DNA from: Mycobacterium asiaticum DSM 44297
Lineage (GTDB): Bacteria > Actinomycetota > Actinomycetes > Mycobacteriales > Mycobacteriaceae
Assembly: GCF_000613245.1 (NCBI RefSeq)
Contig: NZ_HG964936.1
Span: forward strand, 37,170 to 97,424
Direction: 5' to 3'
Length of the DNA stretch: 60,255 nucleotides
Positions 43,804 through 51,404 of this stretch are shown one piece after another (within the stretch, counting starts at the first letter, position 1; each line of letters begins with the position of its first letter). The notes under the pieces were generated by a model. The model had not been told where the DNA came from and did no database searches. It was given only the letters and a program-made list of their open reading frames with translations. Made by a program: the position numbers and the translations under genes.

Positions 43804-44919
43804 TTAGGCCCACCGATCGCCGATCCATTCGGCGATCACCTCGGCCTGCTCTTCCCGGGCACCCGGGGTGGTGAAGTAATGGTCGGTGTCGATGGCGGCC
43901 TGAGCCTTGTCGACGCTGCCCAGCGCGTCATAGATGCGTTGTGCGTCGGAGGGAAAGACGCCGGTGTCGGCCTCGGCGTTGATGACCAGCGCCGGGCAGT
44001 TGATGCGGTTCAGGTGCGGCTCGGCCCGGGTCTGCGCCGTCCGCATGCTCCACATGCCCAGCCAGTTGCGCAGGGTGCAGGCCGCGGCGATGCCGCGGGT
44101 GGAACGGTTCGCCTTCACCGGAGTTCCCGCGTAGCACCAATTCGCCTGCCGCTTGGTGGGTTCGAGACTGGGGTCCACCATGCGCGGGTCGGCCCAGGTG
44201 CGCATCACCGTGAACGGCCGATCGGAAAAGCCGGCCCCCGCAATCCGTTTGAGTTCGGACTCGGCCCAATCGGTGATCGCGTGGTTGCGCGCCAGCTGGG
44301 CGGCGCGATAGCGCTCGATGAACTCCGGTGAATAGGGCGGGCCGTTGCGCTCGTCGAACAGGTCCAGTTCTGCATCGGTTGCCACCGGGTCGTTCTCGTC
44401 GACGACGGCACCGTCCATCCAGGCGGTAAGGACATCCGGGCGCCCGGGGTGCGCCGCGGTGGCGACGTAGCCGTCGGCAGGTAGTAGTTCGGTCACCCCC
44501 TGCGCCGGCCGCATGCCCGCCAGCGGGGTCACATTAGGCTCGACCGCCTGCGACTGGTATGCCGACATCAACGATCCGCCACCGGAGTTGCCAAGCAGCA
44601 CAACTGTTTCAACGCCCGCGACGTCGCGCAGCCACCGCACTCCCACGCCGATGTCGACCAGCGCATGATCGAGCAGGAAGCTGCTCTCGAACCCGCGGAA
44701 CCTGGTGTTCCAGCCCAGGAACCCGATGCCGCGCGCGGCCAGATAGTCCGCGATGTAATGCTCGGAGAAGTCGATCTGGTAGTGGGTGGCTATCATCGCC
44801 ACCTTCGGATTGTGCCCCTCGGCGCGGTGATAAAGCCCCTGGCAGGGGTGCCCGCCGGCGCCGGCGCGTTCGGCAGTGGGTGACGGCAGTCCGATGAATT
44901 CACGTCTGATGGCGGTCAA
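43804..44919 (-). CDS. Alpha/beta-hydrolase family protein (Rv0272c-type)
   Basis: A 371-aa protein (M. tuberculosis homologue about 377 aa) starting at a TTG at 44919, which overlaps the stop of the upstream TetR gene (TTGA). The open frame runs much further upstream, but that part reads as an antisense shadow of the TetR gene. The fold shows VVLLGNSGGGSLMSAYQSQA, where the nucleophile elbow G-x-S-x-G carries Ser, and a C-terminal DTDHYFTTPGAREEQA with the likely catalytic His. Likely esterase or thioesterase; substrate unknown. Cotranscribed with the TetR and probably linked to fadE6 lipid metabolism. Confidence 0.8.
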   Translation of the reverse strand: MTAIRREFIGLPSPTAERAGAGGHPCQGLYHRAEGHNPKVAMIATHYQIDFSEHYIADYLAARGIGFLGWNTRFRGFESSFLLDHALVDIGVGVRWLRDVAGVETVVLLGNSGGGSLMSAYQSQAVEPNVTPLAGMRPAQGVTELLPADGYVATAAHPGRPDVLTAWMDGAVVDENDPVATDAELDLFDERNGPPYSPEFIERYRAAQLARNHAITDWAESELKRIAGAGFSDRPFTVMRTWADPRMVDPSLEPTKRQANWCYAGTPVKANRSTRGIAAACTLRNWLGMWSMRTAQTRAEPHLNRINCPALVINAEADTGVFPSDAQRIYDALGSVDKAQAAIDTDHYFTTPGAREEQAEVIAEWIGDRWA

Positions 44920-45563
44920 TTCGGCTCGTCCTTCTGGCAGTAGATGGCGCGGTAGTAGATGTTGGTCAGAGTCCGGATGCAGGCTTCGTCGTCGGGTGCC
45001 GGCGTGCGGGTGAGCTGGATGTAACAGAACTGGTTGAACATCGCAACGATCGCCTCGGCCAGCAGCTCCGGGTCGTCGTCGCTGCAAAAACCCTGACGCT
45101 GAGCACGTCTCACCGACTCCGCGATGAAAGCGATTGGAACCGCACACATCTCGGCCCAGTATTGGGCGAAGTCGTCGCTGACCATGGCCAGCTGCGAGAT
45201 GCTGATCATCTCGGCCAGGCGATGCCGATAGGTGTGCCAGTGGGCGGCGGCCGCCTGGTGTGCCCGTTCGCGTTCGGACAGGCCATGCTGGGTCACCGAA
45301 ACGGCCCGCTGGTTGGCCTCGTCGCGGAACCGTAGCGCCCACTGGCGGACCATCGCCTCCTTGGAGTCGTAGTAGTTGTAGAACGACGCCGCCGACCGGC
45401 CGGCTTCGGCGGCAATGTCGGCAATGGTGGTGGCCAGAATTCCTTTGCGCGCGATCACCGTTCGCGCGGCGTCGTCGATGGCGGCCTGGGTCCGCCGGCC
45501 ACGGTGGGTCGGATAGGACGTGCGGCCCGAGCCCGGCCCGTCGGGTTCTGCCGAAGCTGCCAC
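44916..45563 (-). CDS. TetR-family regulator (Rv0273c-type)
   Basis: A 215-aa regulator. The HTH spans about residues 28-75: AARTVIARKGILATTIADIA, GRSAASFYNYYDSKEAMVRQ. I chose the GTG at 45563 because AGGAAGG sits 5 nt upstream; a GTG at 45569 overlaps that site. It is divergent from the VOC gene, with an inverted repeat in the gap that is a likely self-operator. It overlaps the hydrolase gene by 4 bases, so regulator and hydrolase form one unit. Confidence 0.86.
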   Translation of the reverse strand: MAASAEPDGPGSGRTSYPTHRGRRTQAAIDDAARTVIARKGILATTIADIAAEAGRSAASFYNYYDSKEAMVRQWALRFRDEANQRAVSVTQHGLSERERAHQAAAAHWHTYRHRLAEMISISQLAMVSDDFAQYWAEMCAVPIAFIAESVRRAQRQGFCSDDDPELLAEAIVAMFNQFCYIQLTRTPAPDDEACIRTLTNIYYRAIYCQKDEPN

Positions 45564-45581
45564 CTGCACCTTCCTGGAAGG

Positions 45582-45609
45582 AATCTGAACCTGATGTTAG
45601 ATTCAGGTT
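45582..45609. promoter_or_regulatory. Inverted-repeat operator between TetR and VOC genes
   Basis: AACCTGA (45588-45594) and TCAGGTT (45603-45609) form an inverted repeat with an 8-bp spacer. An overlapping pair AATCT (45582) / AGATT (45599) extends it. It lies 19 bp upstream of the TetR start and 27 bp from the VOC ATG, suiting autoregulation and control of both divergent units. Confidence 0.65.
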
Positions 45610-45635
45610 TGGATCTTAGTCATGGGAGTCGCCAA

Positions 45636-46220
45636 ATGATCAAGCCGCACAACACCAACACCGAATTCGAGCTCGGCGGAATCAACCACGTCGCGCTGGT
45701 GTGCTCCGACATGGCACGCACGGTGGACTTTTACAGCAATGTCCTGGGCATGCCGCTGATCAAGTCGCTCGACCTGCCCGGCGGTGCGGGTCAGCACTTC
45801 TTCTTCGATGCCGGCAACGGAGACTGCGTCGCGTTCTTCTGGTTCGCCCAAGCGCCCGACCGGGTGCCGGGCATCTCTTCGCCCGGCGCGCTGCCCGGGC
45901 TGGGCGACATCACCAGCGCGGTCAGCACCATGAATCACCTCGCCTTTCACGTTCCGGCGCAGAAGTTCGACGCCTACCGTCAGCGGCTGAAGGACAAGGG
46001 CGTACGGGTGGGCCCGGTGCTCAACCACGACGAGAGTCCGATGCAAGTGTCCGCCACCGTGCATCCCGGGGTGTACGTCCGCTCGTTCTACTTCCAGGAT
46101 CCCGATGGCATCATGCTCGAATTTGCCTGCTGGGTAAGGGAATTCACCGACGCTGACACCCCGGCGGTGCCCAAGACCCAAGCCGACCGGCGACCACCGG
46201 TCGCGGCCGCCCAGGCATGA
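45636..46220 (+). CDS. Glyoxalase/extradiol-dioxygenase (VOC) family protein (Rv0274-type)
   Basis: A 194-aa VOC protein with paired beta-alpha-beta-beta-beta modules: GGINHVALVCSDMARTVDFY / YSNVLGMPLIKSLDLP and MNHLAFHVPAQKFDAYRQRL / RSFYFQDPDGIMLEFACW. Candidate metal ligands are His in INHVALV and NHLAFHV and Glu in MLEFACW. The reaction is unknown; family members cleave ring compounds or isomerise methylglyoxal adducts. It overlaps the next gene by 4 bases (ATGA). The longer upstream frame runs back across the operator and is not used. Confidence 0.88.
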   Translation: MIKPHNTNTEFELGGINHVALVCSDMARTVDFYSNVLGMPLIKSLDLPGGAGQHFFFDAGNGDCVAFFWFAQAPDRVPGISSPGALPGLGDITSAVSTMNHLAFHVPAQKFDAYRQRLKDKGVRVGPVLNHDESPMQVSATVHPGVYVRSFYFQDPDGIMLEFACWVREFTDADTPAVPKTQADRRPPVAAAQA

Positions 46221-46762
46221 CCGAGGCGATTCTGAGCGACCGCCAGATCGCGGCCCTGACACCGGAGCAGCGACGTGAGCTGATCACCCGGCTCGAGGCG
46301 CCGTTGAGTGAGCTGGAGGACCCGGCCACCCTCAATCGGATGCGGCACATCCGATTGGGTCTGATCGTCGGCGGTCTGATCGCGATGATCCCCTGGATGG
46401 CCTACCTCGCGCTGACGCTGCCGCAGAAGTACGTCGCCCACAACTGGCCGGTCACCTGGGTGGGCTTCGATCTGCTGCTGGTCGGGTTCATGGCGGCGAC
46501 CGCGGTGCTGGGCTATCTGCGCCGCCAGTTGCTGGTGCTCACCGCTTTCACCACGGGGGTGCTGCTCATCTGCGACGCCTGGTTCGATCTGATGACCGCG
46601 GGGCCCGACGACGCGGCGTTGTCGGTGGTGACCGCGCTGCTGATCTCGGTGCCGATGGCCTATCTGCTGATCTCCGGGGCGCTACGGGTGATGCGCCTGA
46701 CCTGGATGCGCCTCTGGCTCCATCCCGACATGCGGCTGTGGCAGGTGCCGTTGATGCCCTAG
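46217..46762 (+). CDS. Hypothetical four-helix membrane protein
   Basis: A 181-aa protein coupled to the VOC gene by ATGA overlap. After a polar N-terminal helix (TPEQRRELITRLEAPLSELE) it has about four membrane segments: residues 48-70, 79-98, 106-125 and 136-157. It ends with an amphipathic tail RLWLHPDMRLWQVPLMP. I cannot name a family. It shares the operon with a VOC enzyme under a TetR-type operator, so a link to the same metabolite is plausible. Confidence 0.75.
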   Translation: MTEAILSDRQIAALTPEQRRELITRLEAPLSELEDPATLNRMRHIRLGLIVGGLIAMIPWMAYLALTLPQKYVAHNWPVTWVGFDLLLVGFMAATAVLGYLRRQLLVLTAFTTGVLLICDAWFDLMTAGPDDAALSVVTALLISVPMAYLLISGALRVMRLTWMRLWLHPDMRLWQVPLMP

Positions 46763-46765
46763 GAC

Positions 46766-47410
46766 TTAGGGCTTTACCGGGCTGTACAGGCTGGGTTCGG
46801 TGAGTTCGACCAGCAGCGACGCCAGATGATCGGCCAGTTCGTCGGGTTCCATGTGCACATCACCGGACAGCCACGCGCTCAAGGTCTGCCCGACCCCGCC
46901 GACAGCGAAGTGCGCCCCCGCTCTGACCCGATCGTTGGCCGGTGCCCCCATCGCGCTCATCACGTGCTGACCGGAAAGCAGGGCGAAAAACATCGTGGAC
47001 TCGCCTCGCTTGCGCATCACCACGGCATTGGCGAGGTGGGTGCTGAACAGCAATCGCCCGATCCGGGCGTCACCGGCGATGGTCCGCACCAGGTGGGTCA
47101 TGCCGGCCCGCGGTTGCTCGTCCGCCGGTACGCCTGCGATCGCCGACTGCATGCTGGCGGCCAATCCAGCGATCACCCAGTCGTAGACGCGGGCGACGAA
47201 GTCGTCCTTGTCGGTGAAGCTTTCGTAGAAGTATCGCGCGGACAGGCCCGCTGCCTGGCACAGGTTGCGGACGGTCAGTTCGGTCGCGTTCGGGTCCTCG
47301 GCCCCCAGCAGGTCCAGGCCCGCGGCCAGCAACTGGTTGCGGCGCGCGGCCAGTCGCTGGGTCGCCTCGACGCCGCGGTAGGGCCGCGCGCTCGATGCTT
47401 CGGCACTCAT
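46766..47410 (-). CDS. TetR-family regulator (Rv0275c-type)
   Basis: A 214-aa regulator from the ATG at 47410; the frame continues to a TTG at 47446 and neither start has a good ribosome site. The HTH is at about residues 22-65: LAAGLDLLGAEDPNATELTV, LCQAAGLSARYFYESFTDKD. The C-terminal domain ends with GQTLSAWLSGDVHMEPDEL. It converges with the membrane-protein gene with a 3-bp gap and is divergent from the MpaB-like gene, which it may regulate. Confidence 0.84.
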   Translation of the reverse strand: MSAEASSARPYRGVEATQRLAARRNQLLAAGLDLLGAEDPNATELTVRNLCQAAGLSARYFYESFTDKDDFVARVYDWVIAGLAASMQSAIAGVPADEQPRAGMTHLVRTIAGDARIGRLLFSTHLANAVVMRKRGESTMFFALLSGQHVMSAMGAPANDRVRAGAHFAVGGVGQTLSAWLSGDVHMEPDELADHLASLLVELTEPSLYSPVKP

Positions 47411-47497
47411 GGACACCATCTTGACATCCGAAAGCACAGCCGCCAATATTTGGAAACGGGGTTATCAGAATTGGCCGGACTCGGTGGGGTTTGAAGG

Positions 47498-48403
47498 ATG
47501 ACGATCGAACAGATTGAGCGAACTCGCGTCCCTCATGTGGAGCGGCCGATCTCGGATCCGCCGCGGCCGCAGAGCAAGGTGCGCCGTCGAATCGCGGGTG
47601 ACTTTGGCCTGATGGGGGTCGCTCTGCTGGCGGGACCGGCCAACGTGATCATGGAGTTGTCGCGACCGGGCGTCGGACACGGCGTGGCGGAGAGCCGCGT
47701 GGAAAGCGGACGCATTGACCGCCACCCGATCAAGCGGGCCCGCACTACCTTCACCTACATTGCGGTGGCCAACGCAGGAACGGAAGCGCAGAAGGCGGCG
47801 TTCCGCCGAGCCGTGAACCGGGCGCACGCACAGGTGTACTCCACCCCCGACAGCCCGGTCTCCTATAACGCGTTCGACCCCGAACTGCAGCTGTGGGTCG
47901 CGGCGTGCATCTACAAGGGAACGGTTGACGTCTACCGGCTGTTCGTCGGAGAGATCGACGAAGAAGATGCCGACCGGCTCTATCAGCAGAGCATGGCAAT
48001 CGGAACGACGCTGCAGGTGCCAGCGGAGATGTGGCCGGCCGACCGGGCCGCCTTCGACAAGTACTGGCAGGAGTCGCTGGACCAGGTGCACATCGATGAC
48101 ACTGTCCGCGAGTTCCTGTATCCGATCGCGGTGGCGCGGATTCGGGGATTGCCATTACCCGGATGGCTGCGAGGTCCGTTGGAGCAGTTCAACCTGCTGA
48201 TCACTTCCGGGTTCTTGCCGCAGCGGTTCCGCGACGAAATGGGTTTCACCTGGGACGACGACCGGCAACAGCGCTTCGACCTGTTGATGGAGATACTCGC
48301 GACGGTCAATGCGATGCTGCCGCGCATCGTCCGGGAGTTCCCGTTCAACTTGATGCTGTGGGATCTGGACCGGCGGATCAAAAAACGTCTCCCGCTGGTG
48401 TAG
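47498..48403 (+). CDS. MpaB/rubber-oxygenase-like (DUF2236) protein (Rv0276-type)
   Basis: A 301-aa protein of the DUF2236 family (M. tuberculosis Rv0276 about 306 aa). Landmarks are FGLMGVALLAGPANVIMELS, a His-rich core (VNRAHAQVYSTPDSPVSYNA) and FDPELQLWVAACIYKGTVDV, then GTTLQVPAEMWPADRAAFDK and LLITSGFLPQRFRDEMG. Characterised relatives (latex-clearing protein, MpaB) are haem oxygenases with a conserved His ligand; the mycobacterial substrate is unknown. It is divergent from a TetR gene and ends 36 bp before a Zur-like box. Confidence 0.85.
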   Translation: MTIEQIERTRVPHVERPISDPPRPQSKVRRRIAGDFGLMGVALLAGPANVIMELSRPGVGHGVAESRVESGRIDRHPIKRARTTFTYIAVANAGTEAQKAAFRRAVNRAHAQVYSTPDSPVSYNAFDPELQLWVAACIYKGTVDVYRLFVGEIDEEDADRLYQQSMAIGTTLQVPAEMWPADRAAFDKYWQESLDQVHIDDTVREFLYPIAVARIRGLPLPGWLRGPLEQFNLLITSGFLPQRFRDEMGFTWDDDRQQRFDLLMEILATVNAMLPRIVREFPFNLMLWDLDRRIKKRLPLV

Positions 48404-48439
48404 GCCCGGCAAGGTCCCCCGGGCCGAAGCCAAGCCTAT

Positions 48440-48454
48440 TGAAAACGATTATCA
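48440..48454 (+). promoter_or_regulatory. Zur-like box upstream of the PPE3-like gene
   Basis: TGAAAACGATTATCA, in an extended palindrome TTGAAAACGATTATCAA. It matches the AT-rich mycobacterial Zur operator pattern (TGAAAATCATTTTCA as I recall) at 12 of 15 positions. It lies 61 bp upstream of the PPE ATG. Zur control of the PPE3/ESX-3 region is established in M. tuberculosis; assignment here is by motif and position. Confidence 0.65.
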
Positions 48455-48514
48455 ACTTCAGTACTCTCCCTTGACGAGGGAGCTGGCACAGCCCTGCCAG
48501 CGGAGGAGTACTTG

Positions 48515-50108
48515 ATGACGGCCCCAATCTGGATGGCCTCACCGCCGGAGGTGCATTCGACGCTGCTCAGCAGCGGTCCCGGACCGGGTCCGATGCTGGC
48601 GTCCGCGGCGGCATGGTCGCTGCTGAGCACGCAGGTACACCGACATCGCCGACGAACTCACCGCGCTGCTGGCTGCGGTGCAGGGTGGCGCCTGGGAGGG
48701 GCCGAGCGCCGAACAGTATGTGGTCGCCCATGCGCCGTACCTGGCCTGGCTGACGCAGGCAAGCGCCCACAGTGCTAACGCGGCCACGCAGGCCGAAGCC
48801 GCCGCCGCCGCGTACACCACGGCATTGGCCGCCATGCCAACCCTGGTCGAGCTGGCGGCCAATCACGCCATCCACGGCGTGCTGGTGGCGACGAACTTCT
48901 TCGGGATCAACACGATCCCGATCGCCCTCAACGAGGCCGACTACACGCGGATGTGGATCCAGGCGGCGGCGACGATGACGACCTATCAGGCGGCGTCCGA
49001 GGGCGCGGTGGCGTCGACGACGCCGGCAACTCCCGCGCCGCAGATCGTTGCTGCCGAAGACGACCACGATCACGAGGAAGGCGAGGAGGGGCACGACGAC
49101 CACGAGGGCCACGACCACGGTGATCCCACCCCACTGGACTATCTCGTCGCCGACCTGCTGCGGGCGCTCACCGGTGGGCAGATCGACTGGGATCCTTTGG
49201 AGGGCACGCTCAACGGGGTCCACATGCATGACATCACCGACGCGACCCAGCCCAGCTGGTGGGTTGCCCGATCCCTGGAATTCGGCCAGCAGTTCGAAAC
49301 GTTCGTCCAGCAGCTGTTCACCAATCCGGCGGGGGCGCTGGAGTATGTCGTCGAGCTTGCCGAATTCGACTGGCCGACTCACCTCGCGCAGCTCGCTCCG
49401 CTGCTGCAGTCCCCGCAATTGCTGGCAGCCGCGCTCGGCGGCGCCATCGCAAACCTGGGCTCGGTGAGCGGGCTGGCCGGCTTGTCCGGTCTCGCGGCGA
49501 TCCAGCCGGCGGCGATCCCGGCAATCGTCCCGCCGATCGCCGAGGCGTCGATGCTGCCTACCGTCGGGACGGCACCATCCGTCGTCGCCTCGGCCGCAAC
49601 CGCGGCCCCCGCACCCAGCACGGCGACCACGGTTTCGAGCACCGTCGCCGGCGCCGGAACACCGCCTGCGGCAGCGGGTCCGGCCGCGGGCCTGGGCTAC
49701 CCGTTCTTGGTCGGTGGCGGGCCCGGGATCGGATTCGGCTCCGGCATGAGTGCCGCTGCGAGCGCCAGCAGGAAGGCGTCGGAGCCGGACGCTGCGGCCG
49801 TGGCGGCCGCGGCGGCGGCGCGGGAGCAGGCGCGCCGACGCCGGCGCCGACGGTCGGGGCTGCACGAGCACGGCGACGAGTTCGCTGATATGAACGTCGG
49901 CGTCGATCCCGACTGGGACTCGTCGCCTGACGAGCTCGCCATGGCCACTGCGTCGGTACACGGCGCCGGTGACATGGGCTTTACAGGCACGGTGCGTAAG
50001 GGCGCCGTCGACGACGTGGCCGGACTGACGGCGTTGACCGACGACGAGTTCGGGTGCGGCCCCCGTGCGCCGATGCTGCCCGGCACTTGGGATCTCGAAC
50101 GCGGTTAG
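48515..50108 (+). pseudogene. PPE3: PPE3-like PPE protein gene with a 1-nt frameshift
   Basis: The ATG at 48515 has GGAGGAG 6 nt upstream and opens a PPE domain ([20 protein letters not shown]). After codon 40 the frame breaks. Reading from 48636 in the next frame restores the expected sequence ([20 protein letters not shown], then [20 protein letters not shown]), so there is one extra G at 48634-48635 (CAGGTAC for CAGTAC). The repaired protein is about 530 aa; M. tuberculosis PPE3 is 536. It carries a His/acid-rich segment at 49056-49124 and a PPW-type end (GFTGTVRKG, then PMLPGTW). The rest is intact, so a sequencing error or recent mutation is likely. It would be an ESX-3-linked secreted protein. 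Confidence 0.85.
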
Positions 50109-50117
50109 GGTGTTGGG

Positions 50118-51020
50118 GTGCGCAGTGACGGTGACACCTGGGACATCACAACGAGTGTGGGATCGACCGCGCTTTTCGTAGCGACCGCGCGGGCCTTGGA
50201 GGCCCAGAAACCCGAGCCGCTGGCCGTGGATCCCTATGCGGAACTGTTCTGCCGTGCCGTCGGCGGTTCCTGGGCCGACGTGCTGGACGGCAAGGCTCCC
50301 GACCACGACCTCAAGAGCGAGGATTTCGGTCGCCACTTCGTCGACTTCCAGGGCGCCCGCACCAGGTACTTCGACGCCTATTTCGAGCGTGCCGCCGCCG
50401 CGGGTGCGCGGCAGGTGGTCGTCCTGGCGGCGGGACTTGATTCGCGGTCTTACCGGCTGCCCTGGCCGGATGGCACGACGGTGTTCGAGCTGGATCAGCC
50501 ACAGGTTCTCGACTTCAAGCGGGAGGTGCTCGCCCAACACGGTGTGCAACCGCGCGCCGAGCGCCGGGAGATCGCCGTCGATCTACGGCAGGATTGGCCG
50601 CAAGCGTTGCAGGACAGCGGTTTTGATCCCAGCCAGTTCTCCGCCTGGATCGCTGAGGGGTTGTTGATCTATCTGCCCGCGGCCGCCCAGGAGCAGCTTT
50701 TCTCTGGCATCGACGCGCTGGCCTGTCCGGGTAGTCATGTCGCCGTCGAGGACGGCGCTCCGCTCCCGGAGGACGAATTCCGGGCCAAGGTCGAACAGGA
50801 GCGCGCCGCCCCGGACGGCGAGCAACGCCCGTTCTTCCAGCTGGTCTACAACGAGCGGTGCGCGCCGGCCACCGAGTGGTTCGGTGGGCATGGCTGGACC
50901 GCGATCGGCACTCCGCTCAACGAGTACCTGCGCGAGGTGGGGCGGCCGATACCCGCGCCCGACTCCGAGGCCGCGGCGATGTTCGCACGCAACACGTTGG
51001 TCAGCGCGGCCAAGCCCTGA
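50118..51020 (+). CDS. SAM-dependent methyltransferase, Ppm1/TcmP-like (Rv0281-type)
   Basis: A 300-aa protein (Rv0281 302 aa) of the large mycobacterial O-methyltransferase family. Motifs are [20 protein letters not shown] at the start, [20 protein letters not shown] (SAM-binding motif I), [13 protein letters not shown] (acidic loop) and [19 protein letters not shown]. Substrate unknown. It follows the PPE gene by 9 bp and is likely cotranscribed with it from the Zur-controlled promoter. GTG start. Confidence 0.88.
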   Translation: MRSDGDTWDITTSVGSTALFVATARALEAQKPEPLAVDPYAELFCRAVGGSWADVLDGKAPDHDLKSEDFGRHFVDFQGARTRYFDAYFERAAAAGARQVVVLAAGLDSRSYRLPWPDGTTVFELDQPQVLDFKREVLAQHGVQPRAERREIAVDLRQDWPQALQDSGFDPSQFSAWIAEGLLIYLPAAAQEQLFSGIDALACPGSHVAVEDGAPLPEDEFRAKVEQERAAPDGEQRPFFQLVYNERCAPATEWFGGHGWTAIGTPLNEYLREVGRPIPAPDSEAAAMFARNTLVSAAKP

Positions 51021-51062
51021 CCTGGGGCGGGGAACTTGGCCGCCGTGCGCTCCGACTACTGA

Positions 51063-51215
51063 ATATGTGCGGCTGCGACAAACTTCACCGGGATCGTATT
51101 CATTCCCAACCTGCGCGATAGGCCCGACTATGTGCGGGTGCGTATCGAGCCGGCCTACACGATGACCATCGGTCATGGCGCCGATGGCGCATGTATCGGC
51201 ACCCGCCGTTGTTAA
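51063..51215 (+). other. Short open frame without a start, possible gene remnant
   Basis: Between the methyltransferase and the eccA3 promoter one frame is open for 50 codons (ATNFTGIVFIPNLRDRPDYV, then RVRIEPAYTMTIGHG) with protein-like composition, but it has no ATG at the start and no ribosome site. It stops exactly before the Zur-like box. It could be decayed coding sequence or chance. Confidence 0.25.
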
Positions 51216-51230
51216 TGAAAATCATATTCA
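51216..51230 (+). promoter_or_regulatory. Zur-like box upstream of eccA3
   Basis: TGAAAATCATATTCA matches the recalled Zur consensus TGAAAATCATTTTCA at 14 of 15 positions, in an AT-rich setting. It begins 189 bp upstream of the eccA3 GTG. Zinc-dependent repression of the ESX-3 operon is established in M. tuberculosis, so this is a strong candidate operator. Confidence 0.8.
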
Positions 51231-51342
51231 GTAAGCTGCAAGCCTGGTGGTCGGTTCGTGACGCACCGGGAAAATCTTGCAGGTCAGCGGCGTAGGACGG
51301 GAGTGTTAGTGCTGAATCGCACGCTTTTGGCCGCCTCGACAG

Positions 51343-51380
51343 TTAGCTTAGGGAATGCTAACTTCGGGTGGCTAACCTCA
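51343..51380 (+). promoter_or_regulatory. IdeR-like iron box region upstream of eccA3
   Basis: TTAGCTTAGGGAATGCTAA (51343-51361) matches the 19-bp IdeR consensus TTAGGTTAGGCTAACCTAA at 14 positions. Directly after, GGCTAACCTCA (51370-51380) matches the right half at 10 of 11. Together they look like overlapping iron boxes 25-62 bp upstream of the GTG. ESX-3 is repressed by IdeR when iron is plentiful in M. tuberculosis. Confidence 0.65.
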
Positions 51381-51404
51381 GGCGGAGCTGGTCGGAGTTA
51401 GCCG

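Noticed and set aside
44920..45342. Long N-terminal extension of the alpha/beta-hydrolase frame
   Set aside because: It lies within the coding region of the upstream TetR gene in another frame and has shadow composition; the TTG overlapping the TetR stop fits better.
48629..48641. Programmed ribosomal frameshift in the PPE gene
   Set aside because: No slippery heptamer or downstream structure is apparent; an indel explains it more simply.
48567..50549. 660-codon open frame antisense to the PPE and methyltransferase genes
   Set aside because: Arg/Gly/His-rich low-information sequence with no family motifs; a composition shadow.
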